Shown: one piece after another, positions 34,019 to 48,103 of the stretch
Numbering within the stretch: position 1 is the first letter of the stretch
Layout of the letters: each line of letters starts with the position of its first letter
Origin: Ephemerocybe angulata
Taxonomy: Eukaryota > Basidiomycota > Agaricomycetes > Agaricales > Psathyrellaceae
Assembly: GCA_013368325.1 (NCBI GenBank)
Contig: JAACJK010000164.1
Location: forward strand, 496,001 to 560,000
DNA: 64,000 bases
Direction of reading: 5' to 3'
The notes under the pieces: generated by a model
What the model saw: the letters and a program-made list of their open reading frames with translations, nothing else
Told to the model about the DNA's origin: nothing
Databases searched by the model: none
Position numbers and translations under genes: made by a program

Positions 34019-34439
34019 ACATGTAGCGTTTGCCACTCGGCCCCTCGTACCTTTTTATTGCAGCACTTGCTCTGGCGTATCGTATATTTCACTCAAAATC
34101 TGCTCCGTTGCAGGCCACTTTGAGCGCTTAACGTTTTCCCCAACTTCAGCGTTCAGCGGCTTGCCTACGTGAGTATTCTGGTAGTCCCACCAAAGTCGCC
34201 GCTCCAAGTCGCCAGCTACGCAGCATGCTGGTTAGTCTGACACCTCGTTCCGAAAGACACAGCTGGCGAATATCCCCCGACTGCCAGTTCCACGAGGCCG
34301 TTATCGTTTGTATCACAACTTGAACGTGTGCGTGGCAATCTTGAGTCTCCCACTCACCTTCTGCGTCCATTCCAAAGTGTAGGTAGAGCTGTCCGACTAA
34401 ACTTCAAGTCAGCAGACGCTAACTGACTATTCAATCCAG

Positions 34440-34967
34440 CCACCATTGTCTCCCAGTCCGAAGTCAATGCACTGCCACATCTATGCTGGTTACTTCATTC
34501 CTGAAGACGCAGTCCTCAAGTGGCTTCTGGCCTCTAGGAGTGGGGACGAACTTCCCCGCTGGCGTCATTCCAGATATCTAAAGGAATCAGACTACGAGGT
34601 CCTCCAAGAAGCTTGGGGCAAGAATAATCCCAAGGATGATCCCAATCGACGCAGAATGGGGCAAACGTCGATATTCCGGTCATGCATCTGGAAATTCCAG
34701 GGCAACTTTCGGACGGGGCAAGTCGTGCCAGCTACCATAATTTACAATGACGAGGAGTGGAAGTTTGCATTGATATCCCTCTATGAGCTGAAAGAGTGGG
34801 ATTACGATGTACTGGTGACTCGCTGGAAAGAAGACAACAAAAGGCTTGTCTCTAATCTGGAGCAAGTGGTGGAGGACTTGGAGCTCGCACCTTTCCTCGA
34901 GGACCCATGTATACAAATTATGTATGAGGGTGCGGAAGGTATCGAGACTATCATCGGATGCCGATGA
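34440..34967 (+). CDS. Unrecognised protein, family X copy 2 (5' end unresolved)
   Basis: An open frame of about 175 residues runs to a TGA at 34965-34967 and is paralogous to the C-terminal two thirds of the preceding gene. There is no ATG at the 5' end of the frame. A plausible acceptor (TCAATCCAG) ends at 34439, and the 61 nt before it look like an intron (GTAGGTAGAG donor, CTGAC branch). The matching stretch in copy 1 is read as coding. The upstream exon could not be placed, so this copy is either an intron-containing gene or an N-terminally eroded duplicate. Confidence 0.5.
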   Translation, partial: PPLSPSPKSMHCHIYAGYFIPEDAVLKWLLASRSGDELPRWRHSRYLKESDYEVLQEAWGKNNPKDDPNRRRMGQTSIFRSCIWKFQGNFRTGQVVPATIIYNDEEWKFALISLYELKEWDYDVLVTRWKEDNKRLVSNLEQVVEDLELAPFLEDPCIQIMYEGAEGIETIIGCR

Positions 34968-35588
34968 TCTTGGCGAGACTAGTGCAGTACCCAGGAGACG
35001 AGTAGGAAATGTAATGATTACTGGCTATGACTTTGCCCCACTCCTCCTCAGGCCTCAACTTCGAATTCCCAATTAACTTTGTAATGGCATGGCTGATGCC
35101 GCTGCTTCCCCGTCATGCTGTCTTCTTGTAGAAAGTCTTGTCCTGCGCGTGGAACATAGTTTACTCTACTATAGTCCAGTTGAAGCATGTAACAATTTAA
35201 TGTTCGTCCATCCCCGTAACGTTGGTACGGGCACACTGTGAGCGACATAAAGCCGATGGAATGGTATTTGACATTTGAAGAAGATAATCTACCCCCGCTG
35301 CTGCACATATAGGCAATTTCATACACTGATGTAAGTTTCGCTTTCATTCTCAATTTGGAATACAGGACACTCTACCCTCCACCATGACAGCTTACAGCGC
35401 TCACCCTTATGGATTCAGGACACGGCGGACATGCCTTGGCCTGGTCGTACTTAGGCTCCGGCGATCACCCCCGAATGCCCGAATGATGTTCCCACATTCC
35501 CTTCGCTGAACCGAACGCGACGCGAGTCAGGGTCCTTCCTTGGTCCTTCCACTGGTTCCTCTCCTGGGCTCTCTTCTCAAACCCCACC
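34968..35588. other. Intergenic upstream of the phosphatase gene
   Basis: No conserved gene was recognised. Short frames on both strands lack domains. Confidence 0.5.
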
Positions 35589-38143
35589 ATGAGCAGCCTA
35601 TTCGATAGGTCGCGCGAAGGCGACGAGCAGGAATGCTCCAGAGCGCCATACGAGGCCCCAGGTTCTGCGGAGCGAGAGGCACTGCTACCGTCGTCAACGC
35701 ACGAGACGTACGATGATGCTTTGTCCTCGCCCAAGGAGAAGGGTCTCGCTCAGCAAGAGCAGCCTAAGAAGCCGTTCAAGTACTCCCACATCTCTGTCGC
35801 TTTTGTGACCGGAGCTGTAGCCTGTGTCCTGGCCCAGCTCGCGATATGCGGGCCGAGTTGCTTTACCCCTAGACTCCCCGGAACAGCGGGACAGGTCAAC
35901 CACGCGAAGGCACCGTTGGCGACACCCTTTGCTCCTCCTTGGGTTGGATCATCTGTCTCCCATAACTACCCACCGACAAGGCCCACCAACGTATACCCGT
36001 CGTTGTTCCCCACGTCTGTGGGATATGGAGGACCAACACCAACTGGCGCGGAGCCAATCCTCATTGCTACCGCGCCTGCTTACCCCTACCAAGGTGGACA
36101 ATGTGCAAAGCAGATGGTTCCACCTACGGCCTTTGCCTCAGACGACTCACTCAAGTTGAAGGGAAGTGCTAAAGGCAAGAACTCGGACGACTTCCGTCTA
36201 TTCAGAAGCTGGGGCAACCTTTCCCCTTGGTACAGCAATCGCAAGGGTGCCTTCGGGATCGACTCGACGCCACAACCTCCCCCGACTTGCCGGATTACTG
36301 GACTACACCTTCTGCACCGACACGGTGCTCGCTATCCCACCCAATGGGGTGAGTTTATCTTTCAATGTGACTTTATGTCCTCGTGCTTTTCTCAACCGTC
36401 CATTCAGCCAGCTATGGAGGCCCTGCACCTTTTGCAGCTCGCTTGCATAAGAACGCTGCGAAATGGAACGCAACCGGCGAACTTGACTTCCTGAATGAAT
36501 GGTGAGCTCGCCTGTTAATCGGTCGAAGTAGGTCATTCATCACGCCACTTCAGGACTTACAAGCTCGGCGAAGAACGTCAGTATCGTACTATGCAAATCC
36601 CTTTATCAACTTCTCTAACGAGTAGATGAATCAGTTTTGACTCCATTTGGCCGGAAGCAACTCTGTAAGTTCTCTCGACTACCGTAGCTTGCTCGATTGC
36701 TCAATCTCCTTGCAGTTGATCTTGGGCTTTCATACCGCATGAAATATGGTTTCTTGCTCCAGGTTCGCTGATCGATCACTGGGAAAGGTTGAAAATGTTC
36801 TCATCCACCTTTAGAACTTCACGGACAGCAACACACTGCCTGTATTCCGTACCGAGTCACAGTAAGTGCCACCATTGTTTTCGGTACACTGACATTCTCA
36901 TTGGTTTTCAGAGACCGCATGCTTTATTCTGCATTGAACTTCGCGATTGGGTTCTTCGGCTACCCCATCGAACACCAGTACCAGCAGAGTATCACCATTG
37001 AGTCGAAGGGCGTAAGTGACTCGCTGTCACCTTCCTACCTGAAATCTGACACCCTACTTCCAGTTTAATAACACTCTCGCACCTTACATGACCTGCCCCA
37101 ATACCGAAGACCGTTCCAAGTCCGACAGAGGCGTCTGGTACATTAAGCGCTGGGCAGGCAAATACCTCAAGGACGCTAGGGAGAGGTTGTCCGCACAGAT
37201 TCCTGGCTATGAACTATCAATTGAGGACATTTACTCCATGCAACAGACTTGCGCATATGAGGTATATCGTTAACCAAAAATATCCTGCGTAACACATACT
37301 CATTCTCCGCGCAGACTGTTGCTCTTGGATACTCCAAGTTCTGTGAGCTGTTCACCCAGGAGGAGTGGGAAGGGTTCAATTACGCGTATGTGCTCCATGT
37401 CAGTCCGGAAATGTGATCATCCTCTAACAACGCGTTTAGCCTCGATCTTGCCTTCTGGTATGGATCTGCGTATGGATCGCCAGTGGCCAGGGTTCAAGGC
37501 ATTGGCTGGGTGCAAGAGCTCGTCTCCCGGCTCACGAAGACTCCGATCAAGGAGCACAACTCATCCACGAACAGTACACTTCACAACCCGATCACGTTCC
37601 CTCTTGGAAACTCGCTCTACGTCGATGCAACGCATGAAGTCGTTGTCCTCAATAGTAGGTTTCCCGTTAATTGATTGATTCCAAAGGTCCTAACTGGACC
37701 CCCCTAGTCCTCACGGCACTCAACTTGACCAGCTTCTCTGCTGGCGGACCCTTGCCTTATACCCATATTCCCAAGGACCGAACTTTCCGCGTCGCTGAAC
37801 TAGCGCCATTCGCCACCAATGTCCAATTCCAACGTGAGTGCCGCCTTAATCTCCTTTCCACCGCCCCCCTAATGTCCTTCGGTCGCTACTAGTCCTAGCA
37901 TGCGAGTCTGTGCCGGGCGAGCAGATCCGTGTTATCATCAACGACGGTGTCGCTCCTCTCACTGGCGTCCGTGGATGCCCAGAGCAGAAGGACGGGATGT
38001 GCTCTGTTGATACCTTTGTTGCGGCGCAGAAGGAGACCATTGAGAAGACGGACTGGGAGTGGGAGTGCCACGGCGATTGGACTGTGCCGGAGGGTACGGA
38101 GTGGGAGACCACGACTGGAGAGCCTCCTAAGAAGCCGCAGTGA
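35589..38143 (+). CDS. Membrane-anchored histidine acid phosphatase (phytase-like)
   Basis: This phosphomonoesterase belongs to the two-step phosphohistidine (branch 2) family that includes fungal phytases. Twelve exons give 653 residues in frame. A cytosolic tail of about 65 residues precedes one hydrophobic segment (ISVAFVTGAVACVLAQLAICG, about 66-86), giving a type II anchored topology, then a Pro/Thr-rich linker. The catalytic motif LLHRHGARYPTQW lies at about 240-252. A FNNTLAPYMTCPNTED block and several NxT/S sites follow. At the usual HD proton-donor site the frame reads YVDATHEVVVLN, so Asp is replaced by Glu, as in the HAE motif of MINPP-type enzymes. Substrate is not predictable from sequence alone. 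Confidence 0.85.
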
Positions 38144-39238
38144 ACTCTGCGAGGTCACCTCCTGGCACCTTTGGATTTTCGGTGCCTACATTTTCAAGGG
38201 TAATTCGTTGTGGATGTCGAAGTGTATTTATCAATGCTTTGTCTATGGCTGGTTCAGCTGTTGGAATGTCAATTGTTTGACTTCTATTTTCCTTCCTGAG
38301 GATGCCCGGGCCTCTCGATTTCCAGCTCGTAGATGTGAACATGGGAAGCGTGAAGGGGTGGTGGGTACTATTTCTTAGGTTGGAGAATCATAGGTATTGA
38401 GTGAATTGTTTGCAGGCTTAGTATGCTAGAACCGACGTTTTTCAAGGACTCTGTTTGCATCAAGAAGAAGTCGGAGAACGCAGATTACCTTACCCCGGTG
38501 GCTCAATTCGTGGTCAACACCAAAATTTGGTTGAAGTTGTGTTTGGCGACCGAACCGCCGTTATTTGAACGGAGGGTTGCGAAGTGGCTGGCTGCCCTCT
38601 CGAGGCCCCTACTTTCTAGCCACTTGCTCAGCTCACCAATTATTCATCGTCGCTCTCATATCATGAATGTAGGGGTGAGCTTCCCAGCTCAGGGCTCTCA
38701 CCTGAGGATGTCACTTACGACTGCGGCTCTTGCATGAAATGAGCCACAGCCTCCACAGGTAGGTTCTAGTATTCAATCGGTAGCGCGGCTCTTAAACCAT
38801 TTGTATAGATCAAAAATACATAGCAAGAAGTACATTGTTTCTCCAGTTTTCCTCCCATACCCTGGGGCCAGAAGAACTATTTGCGAGTGTATATGGCTTT
38901 CGAAGATGGCCAATTTGATGTTTGGACAGCTATTAGGTATGCTATTACGGTGTTCCTTTTCCCAAACCCTCTCAGCGGTTCACTTGAAATTTCCCGGTCA
39001 TCCTGCATCTTCGTTCTTTCGAAGGGCCTCTCAGGCGAGGTTCAGCCGTTTACAGCATGGAATAGTGGTCACAGGAGCCAGTCATGCGTACCGGAAGTCT
39101 ACAAAACCTATTCAAAGGATCGAAGGAGTAGAAACATCGGAGATATCGCCAGTATAAGGATTGAGGCAGCGACCGAGGCGACAATACCGTAGGCATCTCT
39201 CAGTTGACCTTCAGCCCTTCCAAGATCCTCTTTCCAAT
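38144..39238. other. Intergenic between phosphatase and GH10 genes
   Basis: About 1.1 kb between two plus-strand genes. Short frames exist but carry no recognisable feature. It holds the GH10 promoter; no clear TATA box near the start was seen. Confidence 0.5.
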
Positions 39239-41143
39239 ATGCAGTTGAAGTTCTCGAGCCTTGTTACTCTGGCGGTCTCTCTGGCCACCATTAGCGGAGC
39301 GTTCGCCGTTCCCATCGAGGAAGGTACCCAGGATTCATCTGATGCCGATTTGTTCGTCACTCATCCTTTCCTCGACCGTAGCTGACAAGAAGGGCTTGGA
39401 CGCATTGTTCAAGAAAAACGGGAAGCTTTACTTCGTATGTATCGTTGCTTTTTGGAATAATTTGTCTCTAATGGCAACGGTAGGGCGCTGCTATTCGCTC
39501 GGGAGAGCTGACGAAAGGTCCTTCGGATATGTTCTCTTTTTAGACAAGACACGACTAACGTATGTCTAGACGAGCTTGCAATTGCTGAGCATGAACTTGG
39601 ATCGGTCACCCCAGTATGTGAACCGTCATATTTTTTTCAGGTATATTCTGACGATGTAAAAATCACAGGAACACTTGTTGAAGGTAACAAACCCAACCGT
39701 TCGATGAGACTCATCTAACCATGTACACTTCAATCTAGTGGGACGCTACAGAAGGTAAGACAGCCTCGTTTGCCTCGGCTATTATATCCAGAGGTATCTC
39801 AGCTAACCACCTCTCTTCGGTACATCAGCTACACCGGGAGCGTTCAGCTTTGACGGAGCGGACAAGGTTGTGGCGTGGGCTATCGAAGGCGGGAAACTCA
39901 TCCACGGTCAAACCCTTGGCGAGTATTAACTCACAGGATTCATTCTTACTTCCAAGTTTTCGAGGGCTTACTTCGAATCGCATTTAGTGTGGCAGTCCCA
40001 GGTCCCTTCTTGGGTTAGTAGGATCACGGACAAGGATGTTCTGGTATGTTTGAATAAAATTTGGTTCATGTGCAGGCTGACCAAATACGAAATGCACTTC
40101 AGACTGAAGCCATTGAGAGGCATGTCACGACTGTTGTTGGTCGATATGCCGGCAAAATATACTGTAAGTGCCACCGTCGTTCTTCTCCTGTCATTCCAGT
40201 ACTCACTGGCCAACCCCCTGCCTACAGCGGTGTGTTGCTATCATCCTGGTGATGCCTTAAATCTAACCACTTTTTCCTACCAAAAAGTGGGAAGTTGTCA
40301 AGTGAGTAACTCGATAGTTGCTGCATTACCGTGGATACCCTGACGCAGATGAATAGAGAGGTTCTCAATGAAAATGGTAGCCTGCGTAATACCGTGTTCT
40401 CCAAAACTTTTGAAGGGCCAGTAAGCACGCGGTCTGCAGAGAAGATATGAATATTCTCATTGAATTACTTTCATAGGGATTCATTCCCGTGGCCTTCAAG
40501 GCTGCCCGCAAAGCCGATCCCAAGGCAAAGTACGCTTCTACCTCAGGCTTCCTATAATCTACGTCCTCACCCGTTAATTTAAACTTTTAAGGCTGTATAT
40601 AGACGACTACAACCTCGACAAGTCCCCCGAAAAGGTCGCTGGCTTGGTCGACCTTGTTTCTCAGCTCAACACAGAGTATCCAGACCTCATCGACGGAATT
40701 TCGTCCCAAGCCCACCTGGGAGTACGTGATCTCTTTTACCATGCGCTGCCCGGCTCTAACACTCAATTTCTTCCCCCACAACTAGGATCTGACTCTATAC
40801 CCCGACAACGCGGTCGAATCAGCCTTGACCGCGCTCTCCGGGGCCACCGGTGTCAAGGAAGTCGCCATCAGCGAGCTCGATATCCCGGGGGCGAAGCCTG
40901 AAGACTACGCGAGTGTCATCGAGGCCTGTCTTAAGGTCGAGAAGTGCATCGGTGTCACCGTCTGGGGCATCTCCGATACGGTAAGCTTCAAAGGTTATCG
41001 TCGAAGTCGTGAGGTGTAAGTTGACTGACAAAATGCGTTAGTACTCCTGGCGCGCTGCTACTACCCCTCTCCTGTGGGACGCAGAGTACAAGAAAAAGCC
41101 TGCTTACTATGCTATTAGCAAAGCTCTTGTAAAACCAGAATAA
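39239..41143 (+). CDS. Secreted glycoside hydrolase family 10-like protein with altered active site
   Basis: GH10 enzymes are mostly endo-1,4-beta-xylanases. Sixteen exons (39239-39323, 39382-39434, 39484-39517, 39570-39613, 39669-39683, 39739-39754, 39829-39918, 39988-40043, 40076-40163, 40228-40229, 40288-40301, 40357-40420, 40477-40529, 40592-40721, 40786-40980, 41042-41143) give 346 residues. A signal peptide (to about residue 22, GAFA) precedes a single GH10 domain; there is no CBM. Family blocks are VTPEHLLKWDATE, FSFDGADKVVAWA, LIHGQTLVWQSQVPSWV, YSWEVVKEVLNENGSLR, KLYIDDYN, ISSQAHLG, VAISELDIPGA and VTVWGISDTYSWR. Both catalytic Glu (VVKE, ISELDI) are kept, but Asn of ENxMKW reads His, both His of GHTLVWHSQ read Gln, and Asn before the acid/base Glu reads Lys. 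One intron uses a GC donor. Confidence 0.85.
40228..40229 (+). other. Inferred 2-nt microexon (CG) in the GH10 gene
   Basis: The upstream exon ends TAC-T at 40163 before GTAAGT. The next coding block starts TGG-GAA at 40288. Joining these directly shifts the frame. Between them, two well-formed introns (40164-40227 with CTCAC branch and CTACAG; 40230-40287 with GTGTGT donor, CTAAC branch and AAAAAG) leave only CG. Including CG gives TAC-TCG-TGG, that is Y-S-W, exactly the usual GH10 residue order before the acid/base motif, and makes the total 1041 nt. Confidence 0.6.
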
Positions 41144-41253
41144 GTGGCAAGGATCGGATCGGCTCCTACGTAGTTTAAGTTTAAGCGATGTTCTAAATAC
41201 ACGAACTGACTCTGGTTTGGCCAAAATATGGGTATACAGAGCCGCATCACTGG

Positions 41254-42892
41254 TCAAAAGAAGTCGCTCAAGTCTTCTTTCGGATCTGGGGTAGGAGATT
41301 GGGCCGTCCATTCTAAACCCTGCGTAGCTGCCCAGTTTCCGTGCAAATTGATGTCAATGCATTGAGGTAGAGTGGCAGAATTGAAAACCTCCAAGGCCTC
41401 CCGCGGAATTGGCAGGTGGGAATATATGTTGATACAGAGAGACCTTGGGTCTCCGAAGAGGGGAGAACGCTCCGCCGCACGGTGAAGGGAGCTGAGGATC
41501 TCTTCGATGAACCCATCGTCGATGTCGGCGCCTTCGTAATTCTTGGCCTGGTTGAATATTGCCAGTTCTTCAATCCGGGAAGCGTATCCTGTACAGGAGA
41601 CAACATCCTCCATGAAGGTGTATACGCTCACGCCCTCCTCCTCCTCATCCAGAGATCCCAACACAATGTCCGCCAAGTTGACTTTGACTCTGAGAGGTTG
41701 AGTGGCTGCTATCAGCCTCCTGATTCGGGGGAAATCCATGCGGCTGCATTGGACAGCGAGGGCTTGCAAGCTGGAAGGTACAGCGCCCAGAAAGCTGCCG
41801 ACGTCTGCGATGTTTGGTGATTGAGGATCGGGCCCCCATGCCTCTTGCTCGGAGATGTGTAGATGGGTCAGAGTTGGGACATGCATATGCGACAAAAAGT
41901 GCCACAGACACCGGGAATTTGTGGCAATGGAGAGCCTGGAAAGGTGGGGTAGGTCCATGGTGCAGTTTGGTTGAAGTGGTGCCGTGTAGATCCACGAATG
42001 ATGCAAGGAAAGGTGCAGGTACTTGAGGCAAGAGCTCTCTGCGATGATGGAGGCGACCAGATGTAGTCGTCCGGGAGATCTGATCGAGAGGTGGAGATAT
42101 GTAATGTGCGTCAGGGAGATGTAATCTATGATTGCGATGGAAGGTATGTTCGAGCGAAGGAATACGGAGGACAAGCAGGGTGCTTCAAAGTATTGCGAGC
42201 CCGGGCCGGGAAGGTTGAACTTAGGAGGTAGTTCGCCTTCAGAGATGCAAATTTTGTGGAGGATGGGAAGCCCTTTAAAGTCTTCATGCTTCAATATTGC
42301 TCCAAAGATGGAAGCTTCTCCCCTTGAGAAAAATACCATTTCTCTCCACCGGTGTGACTCTTTGGCTAGGGTCGAGACCAACAGGTGGTCGGGCGGCAAT
42401 GGCAAACTCGAAGAGGCGGCGGTTGAGGAGAAGTTCCAGTGCATGTACAGTGGATGACTTCCCGACCTCGTGAAGCAAGCTTCGACAAAATCCTGGAGTT
42501 TATGGCCTTTGAGGGAAGTGTGTATGTTCTTCTTCTTCTGTTTTGGATTCGATACCCTGTGTGGCCAGTGAGAATCGTCGATGCATATGTACGCCCACAG
42601 CGCTGGGATCGATATGGCGATCAACCGCCATCGTCTGCAAACACTGGACAGGTAGAAGGGAGTGAACGGGTAAGGCCGTTTTACGGGGCAGCGAGTTTCA
42701 AATATCTCGGGTCCATTGTCTGCAGAGCGGAAGATCTCCCCCAAAATCTCGTCAGGGCATGTGTCGAATGGGTTGGGATGGCGCGTGGAACTATGTTTGA
42801 GAGCAAGTGCTCTTCTCCTTCTATAAGGGATCGAGTGAGCAACATGCTAGCCGGTATGCGTATAGGACCTACGTTTGGATTTTGGGCACCAT
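41254..42892 (-). CDS. F-box protein with LRR-like C-terminus (type A, copy 2)
   Basis: The main exon encodes about 500 residues containing an F-box: HPNPFDTCPDEILGEIFRSADNG, then YLSSVCRRWRLIAISIPALWAYI. It continues with Leu-patterned repeats (LSSVFLRS, ITYLHLS, LSRLSIA, LTHLHIS). The frame has no ATG before the F-box. A short first exon from an ATG at 42892 (MVPKIQT) joined across a 52-nt GTAGGT...TATAG intron restores a start, and I use it tentatively. It is paralogous to 30114-31589 (FVEACFTRSGSHPLYMHW against YVEMCLARSGDHPLYLRF). It is divergent from the type B gene at 43180. Confidence 0.75.
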
Positions 42893-43179
42893 ATGCCAAC
42901 TTGACGCGATTCAATTGAAAGCTAACTCTTTATACCCCAGGGCACAGGGCCCGGGGTAATAGGTATCAGTGGGCTCCGACTGATGTGTGGGTGTGTGTTC
43001 GTTCGATACCTGCAAACGGTTGCTGCCCACACCTTTCATATCGCAGGGGAGCTACCGTATGTATGTAGGTCCCACTGCAGGTAGGTCCAGAAGAATCATG
43101 ACACTGTTAACTTCGGCGCGGTTGTTCAAGATGATGCCATCATCAGATCCATCTCAGTCCATCTCTCCCTTTGACCACC

Positions 43180-44472
43180 ATGTCGCCTTCCAGTTCTCTT
43201 CCTGTCCACGAGAAACTCCCCACCGAACTTATGCTTCATATATTTGCCTTCGCCATTGCGCTTCCCTACAGTTATGACGAAGTTACACTTATCTTTCATG
43301 GAAGACATTCGCCTCTTTACCTCGGTCGCATCTGTCGAGCTTGGCGATCGATAGCCTGGACGACCCCTTCCCTCTGGTCTGCCATTGACATGAAGATACC
43401 GACCGATCACCTTTTTCCAAACGGCGGGATAAATGCTGACGAAGTCGATTTATTCGAACAGTGGCTTCAGCGAGCTCAGGACACCCCACTCTCGCTCCGA
43501 TTCCGCAAATTACAAGGTCCAGTGCCCACAAACCAGACGTACGGCCTGCTGGTCAGCAAGATATTATCTCGTTCAAAGCAATGGGTATACCTCGACTACC
43601 TATTTCCACGTTCCAACCAGAACACCCCATTTGCAGAAGTCGCTATGCATGGCGGCCTCCCCCTCCTTCAAACCCTCATCGTCGGGGGTGAGGTGGTTCC
43701 GAAAGAATGGCTTCACAGCGCTCCGAACCTCTCAACCCTCATCATCAGTAACCGGAACTGGGATAGAAGAGTTCCCGAAGTGGAGTGCGCCCTTCCGAAT
43801 GGAAGTCGACTCCAATACCTGAAAGTCCACTCGATTCAACCCGAGTTGTTTCTCGACATCCTCCGAGCATCATCTTCTCACCTCGTATCCTGCGATGTTA
43901 CGTTCTACGACCAGCGCTTAACACAGGTGGGGCCTCCAGCAATAAGCCTACCCCGATTGGTCAAATTTGTAATTTCTCAAAGCAAAACAGCCAGGATGGA
44001 CGAGCTACTTGGATTAATCCACTGCCCAGCGCTGTCCGACTTAACCCTCAGCAATCTCCGAAGGATCCAGCGTATTCCATCTACACGTCTCGACATTCGG
44101 GGCCTGTTCGGCCGATGGGGTCGTAACTTAACTTCCCTCACTCTGAGCTCCGGAAAGCTCGAGGAGTGTGAGGATATCATTCCCGCTCTAGAAGTTCTGT
44201 CAAGTCTGCGTCACCTCACCCTGGCTTACGTTTATCACGAAGACAAGGATCGGGAGGACTGGAAGGAATGGAAACGTCTTTCAAAATTGCTTTACACGTC
44301 TACCACCTTCCTACCTGCCCTCGACACACTGAGGCTTGTTTACGGTTTTAAGGAGGACGATCCCCCCGCCGTCTCTGCCTATGTTGCGACGATTGAAAGC
44401 TTTCGTACGGTGGATAACTTTCCTCTTAGAGACCCCCTCGTTCCATTTAAAGTAATACTCTATGACAATTGA
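43180..44472 (+). CDS. F-box protein (type B, copy 2)
   Basis: Single-exon gene of 430 residues from the ATG at 43180 (MSPSSSLPVHEKLPTELMLHIF). The block SPLYLGRICRAWRSIAWTTP is identical to copy 1 at 31793. Similarity continues along the whole length (LFEQWLQRAQ, RSKQWVYLDY, GGLPLLQTLIV, LRHLTLAYVYHED, LVYGFKEDDPPAVSAYV). The repeated Leu patterns indicate an LRR-like solenoid after the F-box. Probable SCF substrate adaptor; the target is unknown. It is convergent with the calcium pump gene, 283 bp from its stop. Confidence 0.85.
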   Translation: MSPSSSLPVHEKLPTELMLHIFAFAIALPYSYDEVTLIFHGRHSPLYLGRICRAWRSIAWTTPSLWSAIDMKIPTDHLFPNGGINADEVDLFEQWLQRAQDTPLSLRFRKLQGPVPTNQTYGLLVSKILSRSKQWVYLDYLFPRSNQNTPFAEVAMHGGLPLLQTLIVGGEVVPKEWLHSAPNLSTLIISNRNWDRRVPEVECALPNGSRLQYLKVHSIQPELFLDILRASSSHLVSCDVTFYDQRLTQVGPPAISLPRLVKFVISQSKTARMDELLGLIHCPALSDLTLSNLRRIQRIPSTRLDIRGLFGRWGRNLTSLTLSSGKLEECEDIIPALEVLSSLRHLTLAYVYHEDKDREDWKEWKRLSKLLYTSTTFLPALDTLRLVYGFKEDDPPAVSAYVATIESFRTVDNFPLRDPLVPFKVILYDN

Positions 44473-44755
44473 CAAAGAACTATGAATTCAGTGCAACGGG
44501 CGCTTGCAAGGCTCTTGGTACCTGTATATGAAATCTGTCTCGAAATTTGCCATGCTGCTTGCAGTCTCCTCGTGCTTCAGCGAAGACCCCAAACTCTCCA
44601 AGAAAAACAAGCGGTGGTTATCTTAGTAGATACACATTAAACCGTACAAATAATATTTACTCTAGGCCCAACTCAAAACCCATGCTGTACAGGAGTAGGG
44701 ATAGATAGGGAAGCCATTACTTAGGAGGTATCATCTAGACTCTATCTAGTCTGTC

Positions 44756-48103
<3,348 letters not shown>

